Positions 54,496 to 63,703 of a DNA stretch of 64,000 nucleotides are shown in pieces. The translations under genes were made by a program, and so were the position numbers. The number at the start of each line of letters is the position of its first letter. Within the stretch, counting starts at the first letter, position 1. Source of the DNA: Thalassobaculum litoreum DSM 18839 (GTDB lineage Bacteria; Pseudomonadota; Alphaproteobacteria; Thalassobaculales; Thalassobaculaceae); NCBI RefSeq assembly GCF_900102465.1, contig NZ_FNBW01000012.1, positions 109,017 through 173,016 of the forward strand. Direction: 5' to 3'. The notes under the pieces were generated by a model that saw nothing but the letters and a program-made list of their open reading frames with translations, searched no databases and was not told the DNA's origin.

Positions 54496-55803
54496 TCATG
54501 GCCGGGTCTGGCCGGTTCCGCGCACCAGATACTTGAAGCTGGTCAGCTGTTCCGCGCCGACCGGGCCGCGGGCGTGCATCCGGCCAGTGGAGATGCCGAT
54601 CTCCGCGCCGAAACCGAACTCGCCGCCATCGGCGAACTGGGTGGAGGCGTTATGCAGGACGATGGCGCTGTCGACCTCGGACAGGAACCGCTCCGCCGCG
54701 GCGGCGTCCTCGGTGACGATGCTGTCGGTGTGGTGCGAGCCGTGGCGGTTGATGTGCTCGATCGCCCCGGCCACGCCGTCGACCACGGCGACGGACAGGA
54801 TGGCGTCGAGATACTCCGTGTCCCAGTCCGCCTCGCTCGCCGGATCCATGCCGGTCGCGATGGCCCGCGCCGCCGCGTCGCCGCGCAGGATACAGCCAGC
54901 CGCCCGCAGCGCCTCGGCCACCGGCGGCAGCAGTTCGGCGGCGACGGCCCGGTCGACCAGCAGGGTCTCGGCGGCCCCGCAGACCGAGGTGCGCCGCATC
55001 TTGGCGTTGACCGCGATGGCGACGGCCTTGTCCCGGTCGGCGCCGGCGTCGAGATAGACGTGGCACAGCCCGTCCAGATGGGCGAAGACCGGCACCCGGC
55101 TCTCGTTCTGCACCCGCTCGATCAGCGAGCGGCCGCCGCGCGGCACGATCACGTCGACATATTGCGGCATGGTCAGCAGCTTGCCGACGGCGGCCCGGTC
55201 GGTGGTCGGCACCGACTGGATCGCGTCCTCCGGCAGGCCGGCCTCGCGCAGCCCCTTATGCAGGGCGGCGACGATGGCGGTGGAGGAGTGGTAGCTCTCC
55301 GAGCCGCCGCGCAGGATCGCCGCATTGCCGGCCTTCAGGCACAGGCTGCCGGCATCGGCGGTCACGTTCGGGCGGCTCTCGTAGATGATGCCGATCACGC
55401 CCAGCGGCACCCGGCGGCGCTCGAATTTCAGGCCGTTGGGACGTTCCCACGCGGCCATGGTGGCGCCGACCGGATCGGGCAGGCCGGCCACGACCTCCAG
55501 GCCGGCGGCGATGCCTTCCAGCCGACCCGCATCCAGCAGCAGCCGGTCGACCAGGGAGTCCCGCAGGCCCTTCTCGCGGGCGGCGGCGATGTCCTTGGCG
55601 TTGGCGGCGAGGATCGCCGGCGTGTCGGCGCGCAGGGCGGCGGCGGCGGCATGCAGCGCCTTGTCCTTCTGCTCGGAGGAGGCCAGGGCCAGCACCGCCG
55701 CGGCGGCGCGGGCGCGGCGACCGATCTCCAGCATCATCGCGTCGATATCGGTCTGTGCCGCGGGCGCGCGGGAAAGTCCGGGCTTATCGTCGACAAGGCT
55801 CAT
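54496..55803 (-). CDS. proA: Glutamate-5-semialdehyde dehydrogenase (gamma-glutamyl phosphate reductase)
   Basis: The 435-residue enzyme reduces gamma-glutamyl phosphate with NADPH for proline synthesis. Landmarks are [40 protein letters not shown], catalytic Cys in [15 protein letters not shown], and [20 protein letters not shown]. Its start overlaps the proB stop by four bases (ATGA), so the two are coupled. Confidence 0.96.
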   Translation of the reverse strand: MSLVDDKPGLSRAPAAQTDIDAMMLEIGRRARAAAAVLALASSEQKDKALHAAAAALRADTPAILAANAKDIAAAREKGLRDSLVDRLLLDAGRLEGIAAGLEVVAGLPDPVGATMAAWERPNGLKFERRRVPLGVIGIIYESRPNVTADAGSLCLKAGNAAILRGGSESYHSSTAIVAALHKGLREAGLPEDAIQSVPTTDRAAVGKLLTMPQYVDVIVPRGGRSLIERVQNESRVPVFAHLDGLCHVYLDAGADRDKAVAIAVNAKMRRTSVCGAAETLLVDRAVAAELLPPVAEALRAAGCILRGDAAARAIATGMDPASEADWDTEYLDAILSVAVVDGVAGAIEHINRHGSHHTDSIVTEDAAAAERFLSEVDSAIVLHNASTQFADGGEFGFGAEIGISTGRMHARGPVGAEQLTSFKYLVRGTGQTRP

Positions 55804-57059
55804 CGGGGCGTGTCCTCCTCGGCGGCGCGGCCGTCGGCCAGCACCAGATCGTCTCTGTGGACGATTTCGTCCCGGCCACGGTAGCCGAGCGCCGTCTCGA
55901 TTTCACGGGATTTGAGCCCGGCGATCAGCCGCGCATCGTCGGACGCATAGGCGACCAGCCCGCGTCCCCGGATCACCCGGTCCGGCCCGTGCAGGGTGAC
56001 GAGGTCGCCGCGCTCGAAGGTGCCGACCACCTCGGACACCCCGGCGGGCAGCAGGCTCTTGCCCGCGTTCAGCGCCCGGATGGCGCCGGCGTCGACGATA
56101 AGCTGGCCGCGCGGGGCGAGCGAGCTGGCGATCCAGCGCTTGCGGGCGGTCAGCGGCGAGGCGCCGGCATGAAACCAGGTGCAGCGGCCGCCCCCCTGAT
56201 CCGGGCCGGCGTCGATGCGGCGGATCGGGTGGGTCTCGCGGCCGTTGGCGATGACCATGCGGCAGCCGGCCGCCCCGGCGATCTTGGCGGCGGCCAGCTT
56301 GGTCACCATGCCGCCCGAGGCATAGCCGCTGCCGGCGGCCCCGGCCATCGCCTCGATCTCCGCGGTCACGCCTTCCACGTCGGAGATGTGGCGGGCGTCA
56401 GGATTGCGACGCGGGTCGGCGGTGTACAGGCCGTCGATATCGGACAGCAGGACCAGGGTGTCGGCGCTGGCCATCTGGGCGACCCGGGCGCCGAGCCGGT
56501 CGTTGTCGCCGAACCGGATTTCTGCCGTCGCGACCGTGTCGTTCTCGTTGATCACCGGCACAGCACCCAGGGCCAGCAGGGTGTTGATGGTGGCGCGGGC
56601 GTTCAGGTGGCGGCGGCGCTGTTCGGTGTCGTCGGGCGACAGCAGGATCTGCGCCACGGTCAGGTGGTGGCGGGCCAGGGCCTCCTGATAAGCATGGGCC
56701 AGCAGGATCTGGCCGGTGGCGGCGGCGGCCTGCTTCTCCTCCAGCTTCGGGCGGACCTGGTCGATGCCGAGATGCCGTCGGCCCAGCGCGATGGCGCCGG
56801 AAGAGACGACCAGCACCTCGACCCCGGCCCGGCGCAACTCGGCGATGTCGTCGGCCAGTGCGTCCAGCCAGGCCCGGCGGACCGACCCGGTCTCCTCGTC
56901 GACCAGCAGGGCCGAGCCGATCTTGATGACCAGCCGGCGGGACTCGTCGATGCGGTGGGGCGCGCTGCCCTCCGCGCCGCTATCTGCGCCGCCCCTCGCA
57001 CCGTTGCCCGGGCCCTTGGCAGCAGCCCGGGTGCCGGTCTTGGCGGTCAGGGTGTCCAT
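55800..57059 (-). CDS. proB: Glutamate 5-kinase
   Basis: The 419-residue protein has an N-terminal low-complexity extension of about 38 residues ([20 protein letters not shown]), the kinase domain with [41 protein letters not shown] and [17 protein letters not shown], and a C-terminal PUA domain (about 320-400). It makes gamma-glutamyl phosphate and is usually feedback-inhibited by proline. Its ATG overlaps the obg stop by 13 bases. The extension lies over the obg 3' end, so a later start would be in the conserved domain region. Confidence 0.95.
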   Translation of the reverse strand: MDTLTAKTGTRAAAKGPGNGARGGADSGAEGSAPHRIDESRRLVIKIGSALLVDEETGSVRRAWLDALADDIAELRRAGVEVLVVSSGAIALGRRHLGIDQVRPKLEEKQAAAATGQILLAHAYQEALARHHLTVAQILLSPDDTEQRRRHLNARATINTLLALGAVPVINENDTVATAEIRFGDNDRLGARVAQMASADTLVLLSDIDGLYTADPRRNPDARHISDVEGVTAEIEAMAGAAGSGYASGGMVTKLAAAKIAGAAGCRMVIANGRETHPIRRIDAGPDQGGGRCTWFHAGASPLTARKRWIASSLAPRGQLIVDAGAIRALNAGKSLLPAGVSEVVGTFERGDLVTLHGPDRVIRGRGLVAYASDDARLIAGLKSREIETALGYRGRDEIVHRDDLVLADGRAAEEDTPR

Positions 57060-58102
57060 ACGGGCTCCCCTTCCTCCCGCTCGGCGTCCTCCTCTTCGGC
57101 CTGACGCGCGTCGGTGGCGGCATGGATGTGGTCGTTGAGGCGGCCCAGCGCCTGGCGCACGTTCAGGCCGGAGGCGGCGGACAGGGCCATGGGCCGCTGG
57201 CCGGTCTCTTCCTCGAACAGGTCCTGCAGGGCTTCCACATCCTCCTCGGTCATGGCGTCGACCTTGCTCAGCGCCAGCACCTCGGGCTTGGTCTCCAGCG
57301 CGCCGCCATAGGCCTCCAGCTCGCCGCGCACGGTCTCCCAGGCGGCCATGGGGTCTTCGCCGGTGGCGTCGACCAGATGGAGCAGGGCGCCGCAGCGCTC
57401 GATATGGCCGAGGAACCGGTCGCCGAGCCCGGCACCCTCATGGGCGCCCTCGATCAGGCCGGGGATGTCGGCCAGCACGAATTCCTCGTCGCCGATGCTG
57501 ACCACGCCGAGGCCCGGATGCAGGGTGGTGAAGGGATAGTCGGCGACCTTCGGCTTGGCGGCGGTGACGGCCGACAGGAAGGTGGACTTGCCGGCGTTGG
57601 GCAGGCCGACCAGCCCGGCATCGGCGATCAGCTTGAGCCGCAGCCAGATCCACATCTCCTGGCCGGGCCAGCCCGGCGTGGTCTTGCGCGGCGCCCGGTT
57701 GGTCGAGGACTTGAAGCGGGCGTTGCCGAAGCCGCCGTCGCCGCCATTGGCCAGGGTCACGCGCTGGCCGACCTCGGTCATGTCCGCGAGCAGCGTGTCG
57801 TAGTCCTCGTCCCAGATCTGGGTGCCCAGCGGCACGCGCAGCACGATGTCCTTGCCGCCGGGGCCGCTCATGTCGCGGCCCATGCCGGGGCGGCCGTTCT
57901 CGGCCTTGAAATGCTGCTGGTAGCGGAAATCGATCAGCGTGTTCAGCGCGGCCACGCATTCGACAATCACGTCGCCGCCGCGCCCGCCGTCGCCGCCGTT
58001 CGGTCCGCCGAACTCGATGAAGGCTTCCCGGCGGAAGCTCAGACAGCCGTTGCCGCCGCTGCCGCTGCGGATGAAGACCTTGGCCTGATCGAGGAACTTC
58101 AC
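57047..58102 (-). CDS. obg: Obg-family GTPase ObgE/CgtA
   Basis: The 351-residue protein has a glycine-rich Obg fold ([40 protein letters not shown]), GTPase motifs G1 [10 protein letters not shown]2/G3 [17 protein letters not shown] then [16 protein letters not shown], and [10 protein letters not shown]. An acidic C-terminal tail ([19 protein letters not shown]) is present. It works in 50S maturation. GTG start, preceded by GGAGG eight bases away. It overlaps proB by 13 bases and follows rpmA, the usual rplU-rpmA-obg order. Confidence 0.96.
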   Translation of the reverse strand: MKFLDQAKVFIRSGSGGNGCLSFRREAFIEFGGPNGGDGGRGGDVIVECVAALNTLIDFRYQQHFKAENGRPGMGRDMSGPGGKDIVLRVPLGTQIWDEDYDTLLADMTEVGQRVTLANGGDGGFGNARFKSSTNRAPRKTTPGWPGQEMWIWLRLKLIADAGLVGLPNAGKSTFLSAVTAAKPKVADYPFTTLHPGLGVVSIGDEEFVLADIPGLIEGAHEGAGLGDRFLGHIERCGALLHLVDATGEDPMAAWETVRGELEAYGGALETKPEVLALSKVDAMTEEDVEALQDLFEEETGQRPMALSAASGLNVRQALGRLNDHIHAATDARQAEEEDAEREEGEPVWTP

Positions 58103-58166
58103 GTCACGTCCTCCGCGAACCCCCGCGGGGCAGACATCCTGACAGACATCCTGCGCGCGGGTACGA

Positions 58167-58194
58167 AAAAAGGGAACGGCGAACCGTTCCCTTC
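58167..58194 (-). terminator. Intrinsic terminator after rplU-rpmA
   Basis: On the minus strand the stem AAGGGAACGG (58194-58185), loop TTCG, CCGTTCCCTT (58180-58171) runs into TTTT (58170-58167). Ten perfect pairs plus T-run. It separates the ribosomal pair from obg. Confidence 0.9.
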
Positions 58195-58222
58195 GATGCC
58201 GCTCCCGGTTGTCGGGGCGGCT

Positions 58223-58489
58223 TTACTCGGCCGGCGCCTCGGCTGCGGCGACGCCGATATAGGTGCGGCCGCGCGTCTCGCGGAACTCCACCTTGCCCTC
58301 GACCTTGGCGAAGATCGTGTGATCCTTGCCCATGCCGACATTGGCGCCCGGGTGGAACTTGGTGCCGCGCTGGCGGACCAGGATGTTGCCCGGAATGACG
58401 GACTCGCCGCCGAACTTCTTCACGCCCAGGCGGCGACCTTCGGAGTCGCGGCCGTTACGGGAGCTACCACCTGCCTTTTTATGGGCCAT
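58223..58489 (-). CDS. rpmA: 50S ribosomal protein L27
   Basis: The 88-residue protein begins [20 protein letters not shown] and continues [20 protein letters not shown] and [20 protein letters not shown], the full L27 sequence. Its N-terminus reaches the peptidyl transferase centre. It lies 23 bases after rplU. Confidence 0.98.
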   Translation of the reverse strand: MAHKKAGGSSRNGRDSEGRRLGVKKFGGESVIPGNILVRQRGTKFHPGANVGMGKDHTIFAKVEGKVEFRETRGRTYIGVAAAEAPAE

Positions 58490-58512
58490 GGATCTACTCT
58501 CCTCTAGCTCGG

Positions 58513-58830
58513 TTAGGCGCCGGCACTGATGCCGGTCACGCGCAGAACGGTGAGGTTCTGGCGATGACCGCGCGTGCGGCGATGGTTCTTGCGGCGCTTC
58601 TTCTTGAAGATCGTGATCTTCGGACCCTTACGCTGGTCCAGCACCTCGAAGGCAACGGAAGCACCGGCCACCAGGGGGGCGCCGACGGTCAGATTGGCGT
58701 CGTCGCCGACCATCAGAACCTGGTCGATCTCGACCGTGGCACCCGCCTCGGCGTCGAGCTTCTCGACCTTGATCACGTCCCCGGAGGCGACCTTGTACTG
58801 CTTGCCGCCGGTTTTAACGACTGCGAACAT
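58513..58830 (-). CDS. rplU: 50S ribosomal protein L21
   Basis: The 105-residue protein starts [20 protein letters not shown], and contains [20 protein letters not shown], the L21 signature near the C-terminus. The ATG at 58830 is the family start. A strong promoter lies 60-87 bases upstream on the minus strand. Usual rplU-rpmA order. Confidence 0.98.
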   Translation of the reverse strand: MFAVVKTGGKQYKVASGDVIKVEKLDAEAGATVEIDQVLMVGDDANLTVGAPLVAGASVAFEVLDQRKGPKITIFKKKRRKNHRRTRGHRQNLTVLRVTGISAGA

Positions 58831-58889
58831 CGGCTCGATCCTGGCAAAACTAGTGGGCGCGCCGCCTGTCGGCACGCAACGGAGCGCGC

Positions 58890-58917
58890 ACTATACGTAT
58901 GGCGCTTTGCATGTCAA
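58890..58917 (-). promoter_or_regulatory. Promoter of rplU-rpmA
   Basis: On the minus strand TTGACA (58917-58912) and TATAGT (58895-58890) are 16 bases apart: near-perfect housekeeping promoter. It is about 60 bases upstream of the rplU ATG. Confidence 0.75.
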
Positions 58918-59029
58918 CACGAACTCGGCCGACTGTCGCCGGCCGGGCAATCGGCCGGCTCGGAGCATGGTGTTTTCGAGGCCGAGACTAGCCCGAGCCT
59001 CCCGGCTCCGAAAGACGTGCATCATGCGC

Positions 59030-59058
59030 TTGCATCGTGGTGCGGCTTTGACTAGGTT
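59030..59058 (+). promoter_or_regulatory. Promoter of tRNA-Ser
   Basis: TTGCAT (59030-59035) and TAGGTT (59053-59058) are 17 bases apart and lie 27 bases upstream of the tRNA 5' end. Confidence 0.5.
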
Positions 59059-59085
59059 CCCGGCCTGCTCCTGAACGAGCCTTAT

Positions 59086-59175
59086 GGAGAGGTGCCGGAG
59101 TGGTTGAACGGGGCGGTCTCGAAAACCGCTGTGGGCGCAAGCTCACCGAGGGTTCGAATCCCTCTCTCTCCGCCA
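59086..59175 (+). tRNA. tRNA-Ser (anticodon CGA)
   Basis: The 90-base sequence folds with acceptor GGAGAGG/TCTCTCC, anticodon stem GCGGT/ACCGC around loop CTCGAAA (anticodon CGA, codon UCG), a long class II variable arm (about 15 bases), T arm GAGGG-TTCGAAT-CCCTC, discriminator G and encoded CCA. Class II tRNAs of this kind are frequent integration targets; the region to its right looks accessory. Confidence 0.95.
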
Positions 59176-59516
59176 ATTCCCATTGAAATTACAATATTTG
59201 TTTCCTCTATGGGGGCTGATTCACACAAGAGCCCCCCAATAGATCTGCCCCTCGTCTCTAATTCGAGTCGGTTAGCTCGAATGGCACTGGCCGACCGATA
59301 GTGTTGAAAAGGTCAGTGCGACGCCCGGAGTGTCGATCTTCCAGAATCTATTTTTCAATGCGGTAGAGCCTCATGAAGCATTGACGCACTCACGCCAACT
59401 GCCCTGCTGGAATGCTACGCGTCGAAAGTGCCTTCGGGCTTATTCAACCGACCCTTCTCGGGCATTCGGCATGCTTCTGATCAAGCGGCCAAGCGCTCGC
59501 CGTCAACCGGTCACGG
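59176..59516. other. 341-base gene-free stretch after tRNA-Ser
   Basis: The base composition is more AT-rich than the preceding 59 kb (for example the run around ATTGAAATTACAATATTTG). A hairpin GGGGGCT (59211-59217) / AGCCCCC (59230-59236) may end the tRNA transcript. A plus-strand open frame at 59330-59644 overlaps the lysR gene and looks random. No integrase, and no second copy of the tRNA 3' end, is seen in the window. Confidence 0.6.
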
Positions 59517-60410
59517 TCACCTTACGACATATCGAGCAAGCTCGTCGGGGCTCCCGTTCGGAAACGCCACTCGCAAATGGTCTAGAAAGGCGGAGACGCG
59601 GGCACTTAGCAGCCGGCGGCTGGGATAGAGTACCCAGAGCGTGATCTCGGGGCCCTCCAACTCGCCCCAGTCGACCAAAGTCCCAGCAGCCAGATCATGA
59701 CTTACGAGTGAAATCGGCAACTGGGCGGCCCCGACCCCCATCCGAACGGCATCGCGGACCATTAGGAGCGACGAGAGGCTCAGACACGGGCGAACCGCGA
59801 GGGGGGATTTCCCGGTCGCCGTGCTCACAGTCCAGGTTTCGCTCATTTCGGCTTTCCCGCGCACAACGGCCGGAATGGGAGACCCGTCAGCCGACGGTCG
59901 GACGTCTGGGCTCGCCACCACCACTAACCGATCGCGTAGGAACACCCGACCGACGAGGCTCTCGTCGCGGTCCGGGTTCACCCGGATCACCAGGTCGTAG
60001 GCTTCCTCCACCATGTCGACGGCCCGGTCCTCCGTCGTGACTTCAAGCCTGACTTCAGGATGCATCAACGCGAAATCCGCAGCCAGTTTTCCCATGGCGG
60101 TCTGAGAGAAGAGCAGGGGTGCGCTGATCCGCAACCGTCCGCGTGGAATAGTCCCGCCCGACGATATCGCCAAAGTCGTCTCTTCGAGGTCGGTGAGCAA
60201 TGCGGCCGTCCGCTCAAAGAGGGCGCGCCCTTCCTCGGTCAGCTTCAGGGCGCGGCCGCCGCGTTCGAACAGGCGCAGGTTCAGACTGGCCTCTAGCTCC
60301 GCAACCCGTCTGGAAAGCGTCGCCTTTGGACGGCCGCTGGCACGGGCTGCCCGGCCGACCCCTTCATGCCTGGCGACGAGGTTGAAGTCGGCGAGAGCGA
60401 GAAGATCCAT
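59517..60410 (-). CDS. LysR-family transcriptional regulator
   Basis: The 297-residue protein has an N-terminal winged helix MDLLALADFNLVARHEGVGR, ARASGRPKATLSRRVAELEA, SLNLRLFERGGRALKLTEEG, and a C-terminal LysR substrate domain. The ATG at 60410 follows AGGTGG at six bases. It is divergent from the NmrA-like gene, which is the usual target arrangement. Subfamily resembles regulators of quinone or oxidoreductase genes. Inducer unknown. Confidence 0.9.
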   Translation of the reverse strand: MDLLALADFNLVARHEGVGRAARASGRPKATLSRRVAELEASLNLRLFERGGRALKLTEEGRALFERTAALLTDLEETTLAISSGGTIPRGRLRISAPLLFSQTAMGKLAADFALMHPEVRLEVTTEDRAVDMVEEAYDLVIRVNPDRDESLVGRVFLRDRLVVVASPDVRPSADGSPIPAVVRGKAEMSETWTVSTATGKSPLAVRPCLSLSSLLMVRDAVRMGVGAAQLPISLVSHDLAAGTLVDWGELEGPEITLWVLYPSRRLLSARVSAFLDHLRVAFPNGSPDELARYVVR

Positions 60411-60482
60411 CTGTTCCACCTGCGAGACAAAGCGTCCAAATACGACGCCTATTGGAATGAAATGGGATCAGTGAGCTTGCAA

Positions 60483-60496
60483 GCGTTCTTAAACGC
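60483..60496. promoter_or_regulatory. Candidate LysR operator between lysR and nmrA-like genes
   Basis: GCGTT-CTTA-AACGC is a short palindrome 17 bases before the NmrA-like ATG, in the 102-base divergent intergenic region. It is compatible with a LysR-type half-site pair but not a strict T-N11-A core. Confidence 0.35.
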
Positions 60497-60512
60497 GAAA
60501 CCGGAGTTTCCC

Positions 60513-61376
60513 ATGACCATTCTCGTTACCGGCGCGACCGGCAATGTCGGACGAAACGTCGTCACCCAGCTTGTGAACCGCGGCGCAGACGTGCGTGCAC
60601 TGGTCCGCGATCCCGTAAAGGCCGACTTCCCGACTGGTGTGGAAATTGTCCAGGGCGACTTTCTCGACGTCGACGCCCTGCGGCAGGCCTATTCCGGCGT
60701 CTCTACCCTGTTCCTGCTGAATGCCGTGGTCGCCGATGAATACACCCAGGCGCTGATCGCTCTCAATCTCGCCCGCGAGGCCGGAATCGAGCGCATCGTC
60801 TACCTGTCGGTGATCCACAGCGACACCTACGTGAACGTGCCGCATTTCGCCGGCAAGTTCGGGGTCGAGCGTATGATCGAGGCGATGGAGATCCATGCCA
60901 CCATCCTGCGCCCCGCTTACTACATCGACAACGATGTCACGATCAAAGACGTCGTGGTCGGCCACGGTGTCTATCCGATGCCGATCGGCACCAAGGGGTT
61001 GGCGATGGTCGACACCCGCGATGTGGGTGAGATTGCGGCGATCGAGCTGATCCGCCGGGAGCGGTCCGCCACGCCCCTGCCGATCACCCGCATCAATCTG
61101 GTGGGCCCGGATACGCTGACCGGTCCCGATGTCGCTGCGATCTGGAGCGAGGTGCTCGGCCGCCCGATCACGTATCCAGGCGACGATACCGACGCTTTCG
61201 AGCAGAACCTGCGGCAGTTCATGCCGAGCTGGATGGCGCTCGACATGCGTGTCATGGCCGAGCGTTTCCTGACCGCTGGCATGGTCCCCGAAGCCGGCGA
61301 CGTGGCGCGCCTGACGTCGATGCTCGGCCGTCCCCTGCGCTCCTATCGCGACTTCGCCGCGCAGGTCGCGGGCTGA
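60513..61376 (+). CDS. NmrA-like NAD(P)-binding protein
   Basis: The 287-residue protein starts MTILVTGATGNVGRNVVTQL with the Rossmann GATGNVG (dinucleotide site), RALVRDPVKADFPTGVEIVQ, and IERIVYLSVIHSDTYVNVPH. It resembles NmrA/HSCARG or quinone-oxidoreductase-like proteins (QOR2) that bind NAD(P) and may reduce quinones or sense redox state. The ATG at 60513 is the family start. It is divergent from the LysR gene, which probably regulates it. Confidence 0.9.
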   Translation: MTILVTGATGNVGRNVVTQLVNRGADVRALVRDPVKADFPTGVEIVQGDFLDVDALRQAYSGVSTLFLLNAVVADEYTQALIALNLAREAGIERIVYLSVIHSDTYVNVPHFAGKFGVERMIEAMEIHATILRPAYYIDNDVTIKDVVVGHGVYPMPIGTKGLAMVDTRDVGEIAAIELIRRERSATPLPITRINLVGPDTLTGPDVAAIWSEVLGRPITYPGDDTDAFEQNLRQFMPSWMALDMRVMAERFLTAGMVPEAGDVARLTSMLGRPLRSYRDFAAQVAG

Positions 61377-61405
61377 TCTCCCCAATCCAGGGGCTTTGTC
61401 GTGAT

Positions 61406-62809
61406 CTACTCGACCGCCGCCGTGCCGGTGAACCCGGAAAGGGTGACCTGGCCCGGCAACCAGATCCTCATTTTCAACCCGTTATGCACGTTGGTCGCTC
61501 GTATTGTCCCCCCGTGCTTATGGACGATTGTCCGTGCTATCGAGAGTCCCAGGCCGACATTCCCGGTCTCCGTGTTTCGGCCTTCGTTAACCCGGAAGAA
61601 TGGCTCGAATATATCGTCCAGCATCTCATCCGGTACTTTAGGTCCTTCGTCGACGATCTCAATAGCAACACCATCGTCTTCTGACTCGACGCTTAATTCG
61701 ACTTTGCTTCCGTAGTTGACGGCATTTTCGAGCACATTTCGAATTGCGCGTCGCAATGCGACCGGACGGCAGAGGTATCTATGGGCCCGCAGATTTGTCG
61801 AAAAAGCGACCCCCGGGAACTCTCTAGCGAGATTCGACAGGGTCTCGACCAGATTGACGGTTTCACTTTTCTCTTCCTGGACTTCGCGTTTAGCAAAAAC
61901 CAGACAATCTTCGACCATTGAGCCCATGTCCTGAAGCGTCTGGATCATCTCGGACTTCAGCTCTTGATCCTTGATGAATTCCGCTCTCAAGCGTAGGGAC
62001 GTGATGGGTGTCCGAAGATCGTGGCTGACGGCCGCCAGCATTTTCGTTCGGTCTTCGACAAATCGGCTAATGCTTTCCTGCATGGTGTTGAACGCGATCG
62101 TCGTGGATCTGAGTTCGTCAGGCCCCTCCACCTCGACATAGCCGACGGCCTCACCTTGGCCAAAGCGTTCGGCGGCCAAAGACAATTTCCGCAACGGCGC
62201 CGTGATGCGTTTGACGATGATCGCAACGATCAACAAGATTCCAACGAGCGAAAGGATAGCGGACAGAATGACCGGTAAAAGAATCACCAATTCATCGACC
62301 GGCGACAAAACTCGGGCGTTGAGCCACTCCTTCTCGTTCAACTGTATCGAGACGTAATCAATCGGACAGGCGCCTCCTTGATTGGATTGCTTCTCGGCAA
62401 TAAGGCAGTCCTCGATTCTCTCCGCGAACCAGAACTCCCAGATACTCAAGGACGACACCGTGTTATCAGTGGCGAATATAGGCCTTCCGGACAGAGTTTC
62501 CGGGACATGTGCAACACTCTCATGCGGAATGTCGAACCGATTCTGAGTAAGAGGTAGATCATCAACTTGGAAATGAATATCTGGATCGCTTGTTGCCCGT
62601 AAGAGTTTCTCGCGTTCTGACCCCGATGTCGTACGCCCTATTTCATAAGCTGTTGCGATTTCCTCGATGACCATTCTGACCTGTTGTTCCTGAATACCTT
62701 CATCCGTCTTGATATAGAAGACGACGAGGATGATGGCTTGAGAAAACAGGACGGCCCCGATGATAAGAATCATCAATTGGCCTGCAATCGTTCTATGAAT
62801 CTTTCTCAT
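61406..62809 (-). CDS. Two-component sensor histidine kinase (EnvZ-like)
   Basis: The 467-residue membrane kinase has span 1 near 12-34 (LMILIIGAVLFSQAIILVVF), a periplasmic domain (about 35-170), span 2 (VILLPVILSAILSLVGILLI), HAMP (about 200-250), HisKA with His263 in AAVSHDLRTPITSLRL, and HATPase_c with NVLENAVNYG, EIVDEGPKVPDE and GNVGLGLSIARTI. The first G box is unusual (DEGPKVP rather than DxGxGI). Its ATG overlaps the regulator stop by four bases. Codon use is less GC-rich than upstream genes. Confidence 0.92.
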   Translation of the reverse strand: MRKIHRTIAGQLMILIIGAVLFSQAIILVVFYIKTDEGIQEQQVRMVIEEIATAYEIGRTTSGSEREKLLRATSDPDIHFQVDDLPLTQNRFDIPHESVAHVPETLSGRPIFATDNTVSSLSIWEFWFAERIEDCLIAEKQSNQGGACPIDYVSIQLNEKEWLNARVLSPVDELVILLPVILSAILSLVGILLIVAIIVKRITAPLRKLSLAAERFGQGEAVGYVEVEGPDELRSTTIAFNTMQESISRFVEDRTKMLAAVSHDLRTPITSLRLRAEFIKDQELKSEMIQTLQDMGSMVEDCLVFAKREVQEEKSETVNLVETLSNLAREFPGVAFSTNLRAHRYLCRPVALRRAIRNVLENAVNYGSKVELSVESEDDGVAIEIVDEGPKVPDEMLDDIFEPFFRVNEGRNTETGNVGLGLSIARTIVHKHGGTIRATNVHNGLKMRIWLPGQVTLSGFTGTAAVE

Positions 62810-63531
62810 CGGCGGACTACATCCAAAGTGAACATGTAACCACCACCCCAAACGGTTTTAACGATTTCTGGGTTTTTGCCATCATCCTCGATTTTCTTGC
62901 GAAGCCTGCTGACCTGATTGTCGATGGACCGGTCGAACACATTGGCGGCGCGACTGCTGACCATATCGAGCAACTGATCGCGGGAGAGAACCATCTTCGG
63001 ATGGTCGAGAAAGGTCATTAAGAGCCTGAACTCTACCGTACTAAGCGCCGTTTCCTGGCCACCGCTCTCCTTCGTGAGGACCTGCCGGTCCACGTCGAGC
63101 ACCCAGGTCCCGAAACCGATCTGGCCCGCCTCGATTCCCGAATACTGCCTAGGGAGGCTATTTACGCGTCGCAGCACGCCTTTGATCCGCGCCAAGAGCT
63201 CCCGTGGATTGAATGGTTTGGTCAAGTAATCGTCCGCGCCGATCTCCAGTCCAACAATTCGGTCGGTCTCGCTCGCGACCGCGGTCAGCAGAATGACCGG
63301 TATGTCGCGTGTCTCCCGTATGCGCCGGCAGATTTCCAACCCGCCTTCGCCAGGCATCAGAATGTCGAGAACGATCAAGTCGATCGACGCGGCCTTAACG
63401 ACGGTATCCATTTCTGCGCCACTGGCGGCCATCGAAACTCGGAACCCGTTCTCGCCGAGATACTTCGCCAAGGGCTCCCGGATATTCTTGTGGTCGTCGA
63501 CGACCAAGATGTGAGGATTCTTCGGCGGCAT
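62806..63531 (-). CDS. OmpR/PhoB-family response regulator
   Basis: The 241-residue protein has a receiver with acidic pair DD (residues 12-13), phospho-acceptor Asp56 in LIVLDILMPGEGG, Thr in LLTAVA, Lys in YLTKPFNP, and a winged-helix C-terminal domain (FRLLMTFLDHPKMVLSRDQL, NVFDRSIDNQVSRLRKKIED). The ATG at 63531 is preferred; a TTG at 63549 would add six residues. It is upstream of and overlaps its kinase. Target genes unknown; the pair lies in the accessory-looking right end. Confidence 0.92.
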   Translation of the reverse strand: MPPKNPHILVVDDHKNIREPLAKYLGENGFRVSMAASGAEMDTVVKAASIDLIVLDILMPGEGGLEICRRIRETRDIPVILLTAVASETDRIVGLEIGADDYLTKPFNPRELLARIKGVLRRVNSLPRQYSGIEAGQIGFGTWVLDVDRQVLTKESGGQETALSTVEFRLLMTFLDHPKMVLSRDQLLDMVSSRAANVFDRSIDNQVSRLRKKIEDDGKNPEIVKTVWGGGYMFTLDVVRR

Positions 63532-63703
63532 GGCGTTCAGAATCTCCAATCACCTCAATGCGTCGAGCTATGGACATTCGGATAATCAATTTGGCCGCGT
63601 CTCAAAAGCAGGAATATGTATAAAAGTATGCCACGGCGTTTACTTGGCACGCTTTTTTACAATTTCGCCAAGCCTGACCCATCATCCAGGCACTCCGCCG
63701 CTA

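Noticed and set aside
59330..59644. A 104-codon plus-strand open frame after tRNA-Ser
   Set aside because: It overlaps the lysR 3' end, lacks a ribosome site and has no recognisable motif.
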